Below are positions 46,377 to 54,761 of a stretch of 64,000 nucleotides of DNA, in pieces. The translations under genes and the position numbers were made by a program. The notes beneath the pieces were generated by a model that had not been told where the DNA came from, did no database searches, and saw only the letters and a list, made by a program, of their open reading frames with translations. How positions within the stretch are numbered: the first letter of the stretch is position 1; the number at the start of each line of letters is the position of its first letter. Source of the DNA: Streptomyces sp. NRRL S-244 (lineage in GTDB: Bacteria; Actinomycetota; Actinomycetes; Streptomycetales; Streptomycetaceae); the NCBI RefSeq assembly GCF_000717915.1, contig NZ_JOCX01000004.1, positions 248,001-312,000 on the forward strand, given 5' to 3'.

Positions 46377-48122
46377 TCAGACGACTGGCGGCAGCAGAGC
46401 CCTGGGTACCTTCCCGGGGCCTCTTGCTGCCCGGTCGTCCAGCGACACCGGTGCGGGCTCCGGATGCGGCGCACACGTGACACGCCACCCTGAGGTGTCA
46501 CCCGTAAGCAAGTACCGCTCCACGTGACGGTCCACGCAGTCATTGCGTCCGCCGACCACCCCGTGGGCGCCGGCCCCCTCCTCCGTGACCAGCGCGGCCT
46601 CGGCGCCGAGCCGCCGCTGCAACTCCAGCGCCCCCGGGTACGGGGTGGCCCCGTCCCGCTCCGCGGCGACGATCAGCGTGCGGGGGAGCGCCGCCGGCCG
46701 CGCGCCGGCCGGGACCGGCTGCTCGCCCACCGCCACCGGCTGCTGCCGCTCGTGGACCGGCCAGTACGCGCACGGCAGGTTCAGGAAGGCGTTGGCCCAG
46801 GTCTCGAAGGGCGCCCGGCGGGCCAGTTCCGTGTTGTCGCGGTCCCAGGTCTCCCACTCCGCGGGCCAGGCGGCGTCGTTGCACAGCACCGCCGTGTACA
46901 CCGCCCGCGCGTTCTCGCGCGCGGCCGCCGACTCCGGGGCCGGACCGGCCTGTTCGGCGAGCGGGCCGGGATCGCCCGCCAGGAAGGCGCTGAGCGCGGC
47001 CGCCAGCTCCGGCCAGACGTCGTCGTAGTACGCCGCCTGGAGGAAGGCGGCCTGGAGCTCGCCGGTCCCGACCGCCCCGCCCGCCGGGGTGCGCGCCACG
47101 GCGTCCCGTACGCGCTCGTAGCTCGCCCGTACCGCCTCCGGGGTGGCCCCGAGCCGGTACGCGGCGTGGTGCCGGGCGGCCCAGGCGCGGAAGTCGTACC
47201 AGCGCCTCTCGAACCCCGGTGCCTGGTCGAGGTTGTTGAGGTACCAGATGCGGCGCGGGTCGGGGTTGACCGCCGAGTCGAGGACCATCCGGCGGACGTG
47301 GGCGGGGTGGAGGGTGGCGTAGACGGCGCCCAGGTAGGTGCCGTACGAGGCGCCGAGGAAGGTCAGCTTCTCCTCGCCGAGCGCGGCGCGCAGCACGTGC
47401 AGGTCGCGGACGTTGTCGAGGGTCGTGAAGTACGGGAGGGCAGCGCCGGCCCGCTGCGCGCAGCCGAGGGCGTAGGCCCGGGCGGCGGCGACGCGCTGCT
47501 GCTTGTACGCGGCGGAGGGCTCCGCCGGCACCTGGGTCGGGCCCTTCGCGCGGCCGGCGGGGTCCTCGCAGGACAGCGGTGCGGAGCGGCCGACTCCGCG
47601 CGGGGCGTAGCCGACGAGGTCGTAGGCGGCGCCGATGCGCTCCCACTCGGGGAGCCCGGCCATGAGCGGGAAGAACATCCCGGAGGCGCCGGGGCCGCCG
47701 GGGTTGTAGAGGAGCGCGCCCTGCCGCACCGCGCCGCCGCGCCGGGTCGCGGCGACCCGGCTGACGGTGAGCGGGATCTGCGGCCCGTCGGGCCGCGCGT
47801 AATCGAGCGGAACCCGCAGGGTCGCGCACCGTACGGGCGAGGGCAGCTCCTCGACGGCCGGACACGCCCGGAAGGCCGGCCCGCCGGTGCCTCGGGCCGC
47901 CTCGGCGGCTCGGGCCGCGACGAGTTCCGCGCCCGCGTTCGCGGCGGCTTCGCTTGCCGCGTGGCCTGCGTGGCCTGCGTGGCCCGCGTGGCCCGCGTGG
48001 CCCGCGCGGCCGGAGACGTCCGGGCCGGGGGCGGTGGCGTGGGCACGGGGGGTCGGGATGCACAGGGTGAGGGAGAGGACCGCCGCCGCGACTCCGCAGC
48101 GGGCGAGCGGAGTCAGCATCAT
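46377..48122 (-). CDS. Secreted alpha/beta-hydrolase, tripeptidyl aminopeptidase-like (S33/Tap)
   Basis: A 581-residue protein with a Sec signal (CGVAAAVLSLTLCIPTPRAHA). A linker with GHA repeated five times follows, then a hydrolase domain: YNPGGPGASGMFF (oxyanion hole), GASYGTYLGAVYA (nucleophile Ser), AAERDGATP (Asp) and EGAGAHG (His), with a Tap-like C-terminal region. It probably releases short peptides from protein N-termini outside the cell. The 46246-46376 gap downstream holds only GC-rich sequence with a CTCCCC/GGGGAAG dyad after hemQ. Confidence 0.87.
   Translation of the reverse strand: MMLTPLARCGVAAAVLSLTLCIPTPRAHATAPGPDVSGRAGHAGHAGHAGHAGHAASEAAANAGAELVAARAAEAARGTGGPAFRACPAVEELPSPVRCATLRVPLDYARPDGPQIPLTVSRVAATRRGGAVRQGALLYNPGGPGASGMFFPLMAGLPEWERIGAAYDLVGYAPRGVGRSAPLSCEDPAGRAKGPTQVPAEPSAAYKQQRVAAARAYALGCAQRAGAALPYFTTLDNVRDLHVLRAALGEEKLTFLGASYGTYLGAVYATLHPAHVRRMVLDSAVNPDPRRIWYLNNLDQAPGFERRWYDFRAWAARHHAAYRLGATPEAVRASYERVRDAVARTPAGGAVGTGELQAAFLQAAYYDDVWPELAAALSAFLAGDPGPLAEQAGPAPESAAARENARAVYTAVLCNDAAWPAEWETWDRDNTELARRAPFETWANAFLNLPCAYWPVHERQQPVAVGEQPVPAGARPAALPRTLIVAAERDGATPYPGALELQRRLGAEAALVTEEGAGAHGVVGGRNDCVDRHVERYLLTGDTSGWRVTCAPHPEPAPVSLDDRAARGPGKVPRALLPPVV
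47959..48003. repeat. 9-bp tandem repeat (five units) in the peptidase gene
   Basis: GCGTGGCCT/GCGTGGCCC is repeated five times without interruption and encodes the Gly-His-Ala linker. It is a length-variable minisatellite candidate that stays in frame, as each unit is three codons. Confidence 0.75.
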
Positions 48123-48219
48123 GGGCCGCCTTCATCTCTTCGGATGAAGTGATCAGATGCTCTGGGCGGGGTGCTTGTACAGGACCGCCGCCCGGTGTCG
48201 GGCGCAATCCCCCCGTTGC

Positions 48220-48981
48220 CTAGGCGAGTGCCGCCCGTAGGGCGGGATCCGCCAGCACGCGGGCGCCGCGCAGCGCCACCGCCGTGAGGGAGTCCCCCTC
48301 GGCGCGCTCCCGGTCCAGCGCGACGAGCAGCCGCTGCCCGGCCGGTGAGGCCCACGCGGAGTACGGGTACGTCTCGAAGCGGGCGATGGCCAGGCACCCC
48401 AGCGTGAGCAGCAGTGGCAGTGCGAACCAGCACAGGATCACCGCCGCGGTGGCCCCGTCCGCCGGAACGCACAGCGCGGCCGCCGCCAGCGCGGCCACCA
48501 GGGCGGCGGCCCGCCGCACGGCCCGGACCCCGCCGGCCACACCGCTGCGGGCGGCGGCCGGCAGCGCGAGCCCCGCCGCGTCGAGCCGGTCCGCGAGGGC
48601 CCGTACGGCCTCGTCCCGGGCCGCGGCGCTCCGTACGGCGGCCACCGGAGCCTGCCCGTCCGGCCCGAACGCGCCGAGTACGGACCGCTCGTGCGGATCC
48701 CGCCCCACCGGGTCGACGACGGTCGCCCAGCCGGTGTGGGCCAGCAGCAGCCGGCGCCCGCGCTGCATCGAGAGCAGCGTCAGCTCGGCGACCCGCCGGG
48801 GGCCGCCGGCGAGATAGGCGGCCTCGTACAGGTTCAGTTCGTCGGGGCTGCGGGCGGCGCCCGCACCGCCGTCGGGCGGCGCGGGCGCCGGCACCGAGGC
48901 CATGGCGGCGGCCCTCAGCAGGAGGGTGCACGACGCCAGCACCCCTGCCCAGGCCATCAGGAGGAGCAGGACCCAGAACAT
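48220..48981 (-). CDS. TIGR04222-type membrane protein without Cys tail
   Basis: A 253-residue protein. It has an N-terminal helix (FWVLLLLMAWAGVLASCTLLL), a central soluble part with the family pattern LNLYEAAYLAGGPRRVAELTLLSM, and two more helices (~150-200). The AAYLAGGPxR motif parallels [10 protein letters not shown] in the next gene, so the two are paralogues. It ends in ADPALRAALA with no low-complexity tail. It starts 33 nt after the stop of the Cys-tailed paralogue and shares its operon. Confidence 0.75.
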   Translation of the reverse strand: MFWVLLLLMAWAGVLASCTLLLRAAAMASVPAPAPPDGGAGAARSPDELNLYEAAYLAGGPRRVAELTLLSMQRGRRLLLAHTGWATVVDPVGRDPHERSVLGAFGPDGQAPVAAVRSAAARDEAVRALADRLDAAGLALPAAARSGVAGGVRAVRRAAALVAALAAAALCVPADGATAAVILCWFALPLLLTLGCLAIARFETYPYSAWASPAGQRLLVALDRERAEGDSLTAVALRGARVLADPALRAALA

Positions 48982-49013
48982 GGCCGATTCCCACGAGGTG
49001 TAGAAGTGCCCGG

Positions 49014-50099
49014 TCAGGAACTGCTGCTGCCGCAGCTCGAACCGGACGAACTGCTGCAACTCGAACTGCTGCTGGAGCAACTGGAACCACTGGAGCTGGA
49101 GCAACTGGAGCCGCTGGAACAACTCGAACCACTGCCGCAGCCCGAACCGCCCCCGGAGCAACTGGAACCGCTGTTTCCGCAGCTGCCGGAGGAGGAGCCG
49201 CCGTCACTGCTCGCGCACCATACGACGGGCAGGACCTCGGCGGAAGACCCGCAGTAGACACCCGAGGACGAGGACGAGGACGAGGAAGAAGAGGACGAGG
49301 TGGACGACGGCGAGCCGCGCCGCGCGTTGCGCGCCTGGGCCGCCGCCAGCCGGGTACCGCGCACGGCTGGCACCAACTGCCCCCGCAGGTACGGGTCCCG
49401 CAGCCCCCGCAGCCCGTACAGGGCCGTCTGCACGTGCGGGGTCTGGTCGTTCATGTAGTGCGTGCGGATCTCGCGCAGCGCGGCCCGCCCCGCCGGGGTG
49501 AGCCGCTGCCGGGCCCGGGCGGCGAGGACGCATCCCATGACGATCCCGCCCAGCAGCGCCGGGAGCACCTTGAAGACGAACGGCACCTGCGAGCCGGGCT
49601 GGAGCGCCAGCGCGACGAACGTGAGGGGCAGCGAGGCCACCACCCACACCGCGCACACCACGACCTGGGCCAGCCCCCAGCGCCGCCACCGCCGCCCGGA
49701 GCCGGGCACGGCGAGCAGCCCGCGGGCGGCGAGCGCGTCTCCGGTCTCCTGGATGGCGGGATCGAGCATGGCGGCGTAGCGCACCTGGTAGAGCCAGCCG
49801 GACGGCGCCTGCCGCAGGGCTTCGAACACGGCCCGCTCGGCGATGTCGCCGGCCCGCGCCCCGGTCCGCAGCGCCACGATCCCCGGACCGCCGGCCACGA
49901 GCCGGCCGTCGCCGAGCAGCGAGACGAGCGCGCTGTCCACGACCGCGCCGGGTCCGCCGGCCATGAACGCGGCCTCGGACAGGTCGTGCAGGCGCGGCGC
50001 CGGGCGGACCGGCCGCGGCCGGGAGCGCCGTACGCCGAGGAACAGCAGGAGGGTGGAGACGATGACGGCGACCCAGATCGCGAAGGCGAGGACGTTCAT
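49014..50099 (-). CDS. TIGR04222-type membrane protein with Ser/Gly/Cys-rich C-terminal tail
   Basis: A 361-residue protein. It has an N-terminal helix ([17 protein letters not shown]), a soluble module with [20 protein letters not shown], and two helices (~140-190). A tail of about 95 residues then begins with a run of Ser and continues as [18 protein letters not shown] and similar. Ten Cys are present; the last eight follow each other at 6-8-residue steps. ATG 50099 overlaps the stop of the DUF692 gene in an ATGA, so enzyme and membrane protein are made together. Such tails are known for TIGR04222 proteins but have no assigned role to my knowledge. The tail is the likely site of modification. 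Confidence 0.82.
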   Translation of the reverse strand: MNVLAFAIWVAVIVSTLLLFLGVRRSRPRPVRPAPRLHDLSEAAFMAGGPGAVVDSALVSLLGDGRLVAGGPGIVALRTGARAGDIAERAVFEALRQAPSGWLYQVRYAAMLDPAIQETGDALAARGLLAVPGSGRRWRRWGLAQVVVCAVWVVASLPLTFVALALQPGSQVPFVFKVLPALLGGIVMGCVLAARARQRLTPAGRAALREIRTHYMNDQTPHVQTALYGLRGLRDPYLRGQLVPAVRGTRLAAAQARNARRGSPSSTSSSSSSSSSSSSGVYCGSSAEVLPVVWCASSDGGSSSGSCGNSGSSCSGGGSGCGSGSSCSSGSSCSSSSGSSCSSSSSSCSSSSGSSCGSSSS

Positions 50100-51397
50100 G
50101 CCGCACGCCCCACGAGCGTCCGGGCCCAGCGCACGATCCGGCGCGGCGGCCGGGCCCCGACCCGGTCCCGCCACCAGGAGGTGAGCCGGCGCCGGGCGGC
50201 GGGGTCGGCGGGCAGGTCCCGGATCAGCAGGTGCTCGGCGAAGTCGAGGGCGTCCCGGCGGTATCCGGCGGTCATGGGCCGGTTGCGGGCGTACGCGAGG
50301 AAGGCCTCGCGGTACGGGTCCTCACCGCCCAGGATCCCGGGCAGCTCGGGCGCCAGCTTCGCGACGACCCCGGCCCGCTTGGCGGCCAGCGCCCGCGACT
50401 GCACCCGTACGCGCCGCCGGTCGAACCCCTCGGGCACGGGCGTCCCGGCCACGAGCGCAGACAACAGCGCGGCCTGCTCCATCCCGACGCCCGTCCGGGC
50501 CCGCTGATCCGGCCCCGCCGGCGTGTGCGGCGCCGGCGGGAGGGTCCGGCGAACGGGGGAAGGGCGGGCAGCGGACGGCTCCGCAGGGCCCACCACCTGC
50601 CGGATGGCGGCGAGTTCCCCGGCCAGCTCCGCCCCGGCCGGAAAATCGTCGTCGCGCTCCAGCAGCACACCGGCAGGGGCGACCCGCTTGCGCAGCTCCG
50701 CCAGGAGGTCCAGCACCACCGCCGGCACCGGATGCGCATGCGTGTCGTGCCACACCCCGTCCCGCTCCACGCCCCCGGCGACGTGCACGTACGCCAGCGC
50801 CTCGAGCGGGATCGCGTCCAGTACGGCGAACGGGTCCTCGCCCCGGTTCACCCGGTTCGTGTGCAGGTTGGCGACGTCGATCAGCAGCCGCACCCCCGTC
50901 CGCTCCACCAGCTCCGTCAGGAACTGCGCCTCCGTCAGCTCCTCCCCGGGCCAGGAGATCAGCGCGGCGATGTTCTCCAGGGCCAGCGGCACCGGCAGCG
51001 CGTCCTGCGCGATCCGGACGTTCTCGCACAGCACGTCCAGGGCGTCCCGCGTCCGCTGCACCGGCAGCAGGTGCCCCGCCTCCAGCGTCGGCGAGGAGGT
51101 CCGTACGAACGCGATGTGCTCGGTGACGAGCGGCGCCCCCAGCGCCACCGCCCGCTCCCCGAGGGCGGCCAGCTTCGCGGCGTCGGGCCGGTCGGCGCCG
51201 CCGAGGCCCAGCGAGACCCCGTGCGGTACGACGCGCACCCCGCGCTCGCGCAGCCGCAGCAGCGGGGCGGGCAGGTGGCCGGGGCAGATGTTCTCGGCCA
51301 CCACCTCGACCCAGTCCAGGCCCGGCAGCCGCTCCACCGCGTCAGCGATCTCCGGCCGCCATCCGATGCCCACCCCCAGGTGCGCCATGGTCTCCAT
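50096..51397 (-). CDS. DUF692 (MNIO) multinuclear iron oxidative enzyme with fused C-terminal domain
   Basis: A 433-residue protein. Residues 1-270 are a TIM-barrel DUF692 domain with the iron-ligand pattern PHGVSLGLG (His59), TEHIAF (His94), LENIAALI (Glu141), [10 protein letters not shown] (Asp174, Asn177), YVHVAGG (His205) and HDTHAHPVP (Asp218, His220, His222). Known MNIOs (MbnB, TglH, BufB) use two or three irons to modify peptide cysteines. After a Pro-rich linker (275-300), residues ~305-433 resemble the separate partner protein that helps MNIOs bind their substrate ([34 protein letters not shown]). ATG 51397 is preceded by GAGGGG. The gene is coupled to the Cys-tailed membrane protein. 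Confidence 0.85.
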   Translation of the reverse strand: METMAHLGVGIGWRPEIADAVERLPGLDWVEVVAENICPGHLPAPLLRLRERGVRVVPHGVSLGLGGADRPDAAKLAALGERAVALGAPLVTEHIAFVRTSSPTLEAGHLLPVQRTRDALDVLCENVRIAQDALPVPLALENIAALISWPGEELTEAQFLTELVERTGVRLLIDVANLHTNRVNRGEDPFAVLDAIPLEALAYVHVAGGVERDGVWHDTHAHPVPAVVLDLLAELRKRVAPAGVLLERDDDFPAGAELAGELAAIRQVVGPAEPSAARPSPVRRTLPPAPHTPAGPDQRARTGVGMEQAALLSALVAGTPVPEGFDRRRVRVQSRALAAKRAGVVAKLAPELPGILGGEDPYREAFLAYARNRPMTAGYRRDALDFAEHLLIRDLPADPAARRRLTSWWRDRVGARPPRRIVRWARTLVGRAA

Positions 51398-51523
51398 GTC
51401 CCCTCGCCCCCTCTCATCGGTCGTGTGCCGATGTGATGGCCCCGACGGAGTCGGGCCAATCGCGGAGAGGGACGTTCAGAGCAACATTTGAGGTTCCAGG
51501 TCAGCGCCGTCAGGCCGGGCGGG

Positions 51524-52315
51524 TCAGTGCGAAACGCCCCCGGCGAGCCGGGCCCGCAGCGCCGGATGGTCGGCGACCACCGTCGCCGAACCGGGCGCGA
51601 TCTCGGTGAATCCGGCGTCCCGGACCACCGGCAGCCCGCTCCCGCTCAGTTCGGCCCACCGCTCGCGCGCTGCCGTCCGTACCGCCAGCCGGAATCCGGA
51701 ATCCTGCCAGGCGGTGCGCTCCGGGCCGGTCAGCTCCCACCAGGCCAGCTGCGCGGCGTGTCCGGCCTGGGCCATCGCCTTGCCGGCGGACATCTCCAGG
51801 TCCGGGTTGAGCCACAGCACCGGAATTCCGGGCGCGGCCGCGGCGACCGGCTCCGGGTCGTCCAGGTCGGTCCCCGAGACCTGGAGCTTGGCGAGCTCCT
51901 TGGGCCAGCCGTCCAACGGCACCGGCGGGAAGACCCGTACCTCCGCCATGTCACCGTGCACCGTGACACCGGGCAGGGTCCCGGCCTTGCGCCACTCCGC
52001 CCCGCGCGCCCGCCGCACCACCTTCCGGATCCGTGCGTCCTGCCAGTCCCGGACCGCCCCGGCCCACTCGCCCTCGCCGTCGCCCTCGCCCTGCGCCCGT
52101 TCGTCGGTCAGCAGGACCAGTACGGCCCGGGCCGCCGTCTCCAGCGCGTCCGTCCGGGCGGGCGGCTGCGCCTTCTCGATCCGCACGACCAGCGGCAGCA
52201 CGAACTGCGGCGCCTCGTCGCGCGCGATGCGCTCCTGCCGGAACGGGCTGTCCGCCCCGAGCGTGTGCATGTCTGCGGGGCCGTCTGAAGTGTGGTTCCG
52301 GTGCTGGCTGCTCAT
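51524..52315 (-). CDS. Peptidyl-tRNA hydrolase, PTH2 family
   Basis: A 263-residue protein. The C-terminal ~110 residues have the PTH2 core: LWLNPDLEMSAGKAMAQAGH followed by AAQLAWWE, then VRDAGFTEIAPGSATVVA. The first ~145 residues are an actinobacterial extension of unknown role. PTH2 cleaves peptidyl-tRNA to recycle tRNA. It is divergent from the AIM24 gene. Confidence 0.82.
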   Translation of the reverse strand: MSSQHRNHTSDGPADMHTLGADSPFRQERIARDEAPQFVLPLVVRIEKAQPPARTDALETAARAVLVLLTDERAQGEGDGEGEWAGAVRDWQDARIRKVVRRARGAEWRKAGTLPGVTVHGDMAEVRVFPPVPLDGWPKELAKLQVSGTDLDDPEPVAAAAPGIPVLWLNPDLEMSAGKAMAQAGHAAQLAWWELTGPERTAWQDSGFRLAVRTAARERWAELSGSGLPVVRDAGFTEIAPGSATVVADHPALRARLAGGVSH

Positions 52316-52386
52316 CCCGCCAAGGATGCCAGGCTCCGCCTTCAGGATGATGCTGAGGGGGCCCGGGCCGGGTGAGGATCGAGGTC

Positions 52387-53061
52387 ATGAAGAGCGACCT
52401 TTTTGCGTCCGAGAACCTGGCCCGGCCGGCCGCCGCCCCGGGCATGACCCTGCAGAACGCCAAGTCCGTGAAGTACACCGTCAACGGTGAAATGCTCGCC
52501 CGCCAGGGCTCGATGGTCGCCTTCCGGGGGAACCTCCAGTTCGAGCGCAAGGGCCAGGGCATAGGCGGCATGCTCAAGCGCGCCGTCACCGGTGAGGGCC
52601 TCGCGCTGATGTCCGTACGCGGGCAGGGCGAGGCCTGGTTCGCGCACCAGGCCGGCCACTGCTTCATCATCGACTTCGAGCCCGGCGACTCCCTGACCAT
52701 CAGCGGCCGCAACGTGCTGTGCTTCGACCCCACGCTCGCCTACGAGATAAAGATGCTGAAGGGCGCCGGCATGACCGGCGGCGGCCTCTTCAACAGCCTC
52801 TTCACCGGCACCGGCAAGCTCGCCGTGGTCTGCGACGGCCACCCGATCATCATCCCGGTCACCGCCCAGAACCCCGTGTACGTGGACACCGACGCGGTGG
52901 TCGGCTGGAGCTCGCAGCTGGAGACGGGCCTGCACCGCTCCCAGTCGGTCGGCTCGATGATCCGCGGCGGCTCCGGCGAGGCCGTCCAGCTGATGCTGCG
53001 CGGCGAGGGCTTCGTCATCGTCCGCCCCAGCGAGGTGACCGAGACGGCGGCGGCCCACTGA
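52387..53061 (+). CDS. AIM24 family protein
   Basis: A 224-residue beta-rich protein of the AIM24/DUF124 family (VKYTVNGEMLARQGSMVAFR, GEGLALMSVRGQGEAWFA, TIPV-like IIIPVTAQNPVYVD). It is predicted cytoplasmic and of unknown function in bacteria. ATG 52387 is chosen because GAGG lies just upstream; GTG 52372 would overlap that site. Its stop overlaps the probable start of the ABC ATPase. Confidence 0.82.
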   Translation: MKSDLFASENLARPAAAPGMTLQNAKSVKYTVNGEMLARQGSMVAFRGNLQFERKGQGIGGMLKRAVTGEGLALMSVRGQGEAWFAHQAGHCFIIDFEPGDSLTISGRNVLCFDPTLAYEIKMLKGAGMTGGGLFNSLFTGTGKLAVVCDGHPIIIPVTAQNPVYVDTDAVVGWSSQLETGLHRSQSVGSMIRGGSGEAVQLMLRGEGFVIVRPSEVTETAAAH

Positions 53062-53072
53062 AACTCGACCGT

Positions 53073-53873
53073 GTGGGCCGGCGCTACGGGCTGCGGCGGC
53101 CCTGGGTGCTGCGCGGGGTCGCCCTGGAGCTGCCGCCCGGCGCGCTCGTCCGCATCGAGGGCCGCAACGGCGGCGGCAAGTCCACCCTGCTGCGGATCAT
53201 CGCGGGGATCGACACCCCGTCCGAGGGCCGCATCACGGGCCGGCCGCGCCGCACGGCGTACGTGCCCGAGCGCTTCCCGGCGGCGCTGCCGCTGACCGCG
53301 ACGGCTTACCTGACCCACATGGGCCGGGTGCACGGCCTCCGGCGCGCGCAGGCGGCTGGGGCGGCGGCCCACTGGCTGGAGCGGTTCGGGGCCGCCGCCC
53401 ACGCGCACACCCCGCTGGCCGAACTCTCCAAGGGCAGCAGCCAGAAGGTGGCCGTCGCCCAGGCGCTGCTCGCCGAGCCCGGGCTGCTCGTCCTCGACGA
53501 GGCCTGGACCGGGCTCGACACCGCCGCCCGCGCCGAACTGGACCGGGCCGTCGCCGAGCGGACCGCCGCCGGGGGCACCGTGGTCTTCGTCGACCACGAC
53601 CCGGCGCGGCTCGCCGGCGCGGCCGACGCGCACCACCGGGTCGAGGGGGCCGCGCTGGTTCCCGTACGGGAGCCCGCCGACGCGGGGGCGTACGTACGGA
53701 TCGAGGCCGCCGGGCCGCCGGGCGCCGAGCCGCCCCCGGGGCTGGCCGCCGCGCCCGCGCCCGGCGGGGGCCTGCTGCTGACGGTGCCCGCGGCCCGCTC
53801 CGACGCGGTGCTGCGCGAACTGCTCACCGCGCCCGCGCCCTGGCACATCCGCGCCGTGGAGGAACTGCCGTGA
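53073..53873 (+). CDS. ABC transporter ATP-binding protein with degenerate signature
   Basis: A 266-residue protein from GTG 53073. It has Walker A GRNGGGKST, a degenerate signature LSKGSSQKVAVAQAL in place of LSGGQ, Walker B LLVLDEAW and H-loop VDHD. Homology to the usual first beta strand (LKLDRVGRRYG) extends five codons upstream, to CTG 53058, which overlaps the AIM24 stop as CTGA. The real start may be that rare CTG. The last ~70 residues are Pro/Ala-rich. With the next gene it forms a small ABC exporter. Confidence 0.82.
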   Translation: MGRRYGLRRPWVLRGVALELPPGALVRIEGRNGGGKSTLLRIIAGIDTPSEGRITGRPRRTAYVPERFPAALPLTATAYLTHMGRVHGLRRAQAAGAAAHWLERFGAAAHAHTPLAELSKGSSQKVAVAQALLAEPGLLVLDEAWTGLDTAARAELDRAVAERTAAGGTVVFVDHDPARLAGAADAHHRVEGAALVPVREPADAGAYVRIEAAGPPGAEPPPGLAAAPAPGGGLLLTVPAARSDAVLRELLTAPAPWHIRAVEELP

Positions 53874-54529
53874 CCGGCCTGCTGCGTTACCAGTGCGCGC
53901 TGCTGCTGCGCTCCCAGCGGTGGATCGCCCCGCTCCTCCTGCACGCGGCCTTCCTGGCCGCCGGGGTGCGGCCGGGCGACCCGCTGCTGGACTCGCTGGG
54001 CTTCGCGGCCGCCGGGCTGGTCCCGATCACCGCCTGGCTGGTCCGGGTCTGCGTCACCAACGAGCCCGACGCCGCCCGCGACTGCGCGGCCGCCGCGGCC
54101 GGTCCCGTACGGGTGCACGCGGCGGCCCTGCTCACCGCGCTGGGCGGGGCGCTGCTCGCCGGGGCCGCGGGCACGGCGGCCGTGCTGCTGATCGGCGACT
54201 TCGGCCGGGCGGAACACGTGGAGCCGGAGACCGCCGCCGTCGCCGGGGTGCTGGCGGCCCTCGCGTGTGCGCTGACCGGCGCGGCCGTGGGGGCGCTGTG
54301 CAGCCGGCCGCTGCTGCGCTCGACGGGGGTCGCGGTGCTGGCGGGCGGCCTGGGCTCCCTGCTGGCCTGGGGCGTCTCCGGCTCCCCGGCGCGCAGCGCG
54401 GTGACGGCGCTGGTGGAGGGTTCCCGGGCGCACGCCGTGACGCTGCCGGTGGCGGCCTTCGCGGGGGCGCTGGCGCTGGCCTGCGCGGCCGGTGCCGTGG
54501 CCTGCCTCGTCGCCGCGCGGCGGGGCTGA
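53870..54529 (+). CDS. ABC transporter permease-like membrane protein
   Basis: A 219-residue protein with six predicted helices (WIAPLLLHAAFLAAGV, GFAAAGLVPITAWLVRV, ALLTALGGALLAGAAGTAAVLL, and three more). The GTG start overlaps the ATPase stop in a GTGA. It probably forms the membrane part of the ATPase next door. The substrate is unknown. Confidence 0.75.
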   Translation: MTGLLRYQCALLLRSQRWIAPLLLHAAFLAAGVRPGDPLLDSLGFAAAGLVPITAWLVRVCVTNEPDAARDCAAAAAGPVRVHAAALLTALGGALLAGAAGTAAVLLIGDFGRAEHVEPETAAVAGVLAALACALTGAAVGALCSRPLLRSTGVAVLAGGLGSLLAWGVSGSPARSAVTALVEGSRAHAVTLPVAAFAGALALACAAGAVACLVAARRG

Positions 54530-54530
54530 G

Positions 54531-54536
54531 TACGCT
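54531..54536 (+). promoter_or_regulatory. -10 box upstream of the zinc-ribbon ORF
   Basis: TACGCT ends 7 nt before ATG 54544, in keeping with a leaderless transcript. Confidence 0.3.
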
Positions 54537-54543
54537 CGAAGGC

Positions 54544-54744
54544 ATGGACGAAGTGGACGCGCCCGCCGGAACCGAGTCGTACTGCCCAGCCCCGGCGGCG
54601 CCCGCGGGGCGGGTGGCCGGGCCGCCGTACGCGGACTGCGTGGAGTGCGGCAAGCCCACCGAGTACGGGGTCGCGACCCCCGGCCGGGTGCTGTGCCCGG
54701 TGTGCGAGTGGCAGGACGCGCAGCGCTCGGCCTGCTCCGGCTGA
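54544..54744 (+). CDS. Small zinc-ribbon protein
   Basis: A 66-residue protein. An Ala/Pro-rich start is followed by CVECGKPTEYGVATPGRVLC and PVC, a CxxC-x15-CxxC zinc knuckle. Function unknown; small ribbons of this type often bind nucleic acid or a partner protein. Codon bias is normal for the genome. Confidence 0.65.
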   Translation: MDEVDAPAGTESYCPAPAAPAGRVAGPPYADCVECGKPTEYGVATPGRVLCPVCEWQDAQRSACSG

Positions 54745-54761
54745 GGCAGCGCCGCCCCCGC

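Noticed and set aside
46284..46493. Small 69-codon frame after hemQ
   Set aside because: It needs a TTG start without a ribosome site, overlaps the 3' end of the peptidase gene, and has no recognisable motif.
48691..49257. Leu/Glu/Gln-rich plus-strand frame over the Cys tail
   Set aside because: It is the complement of the Ser/Cys codon repeats; the minus-strand protein has a coupled start and a family domain.
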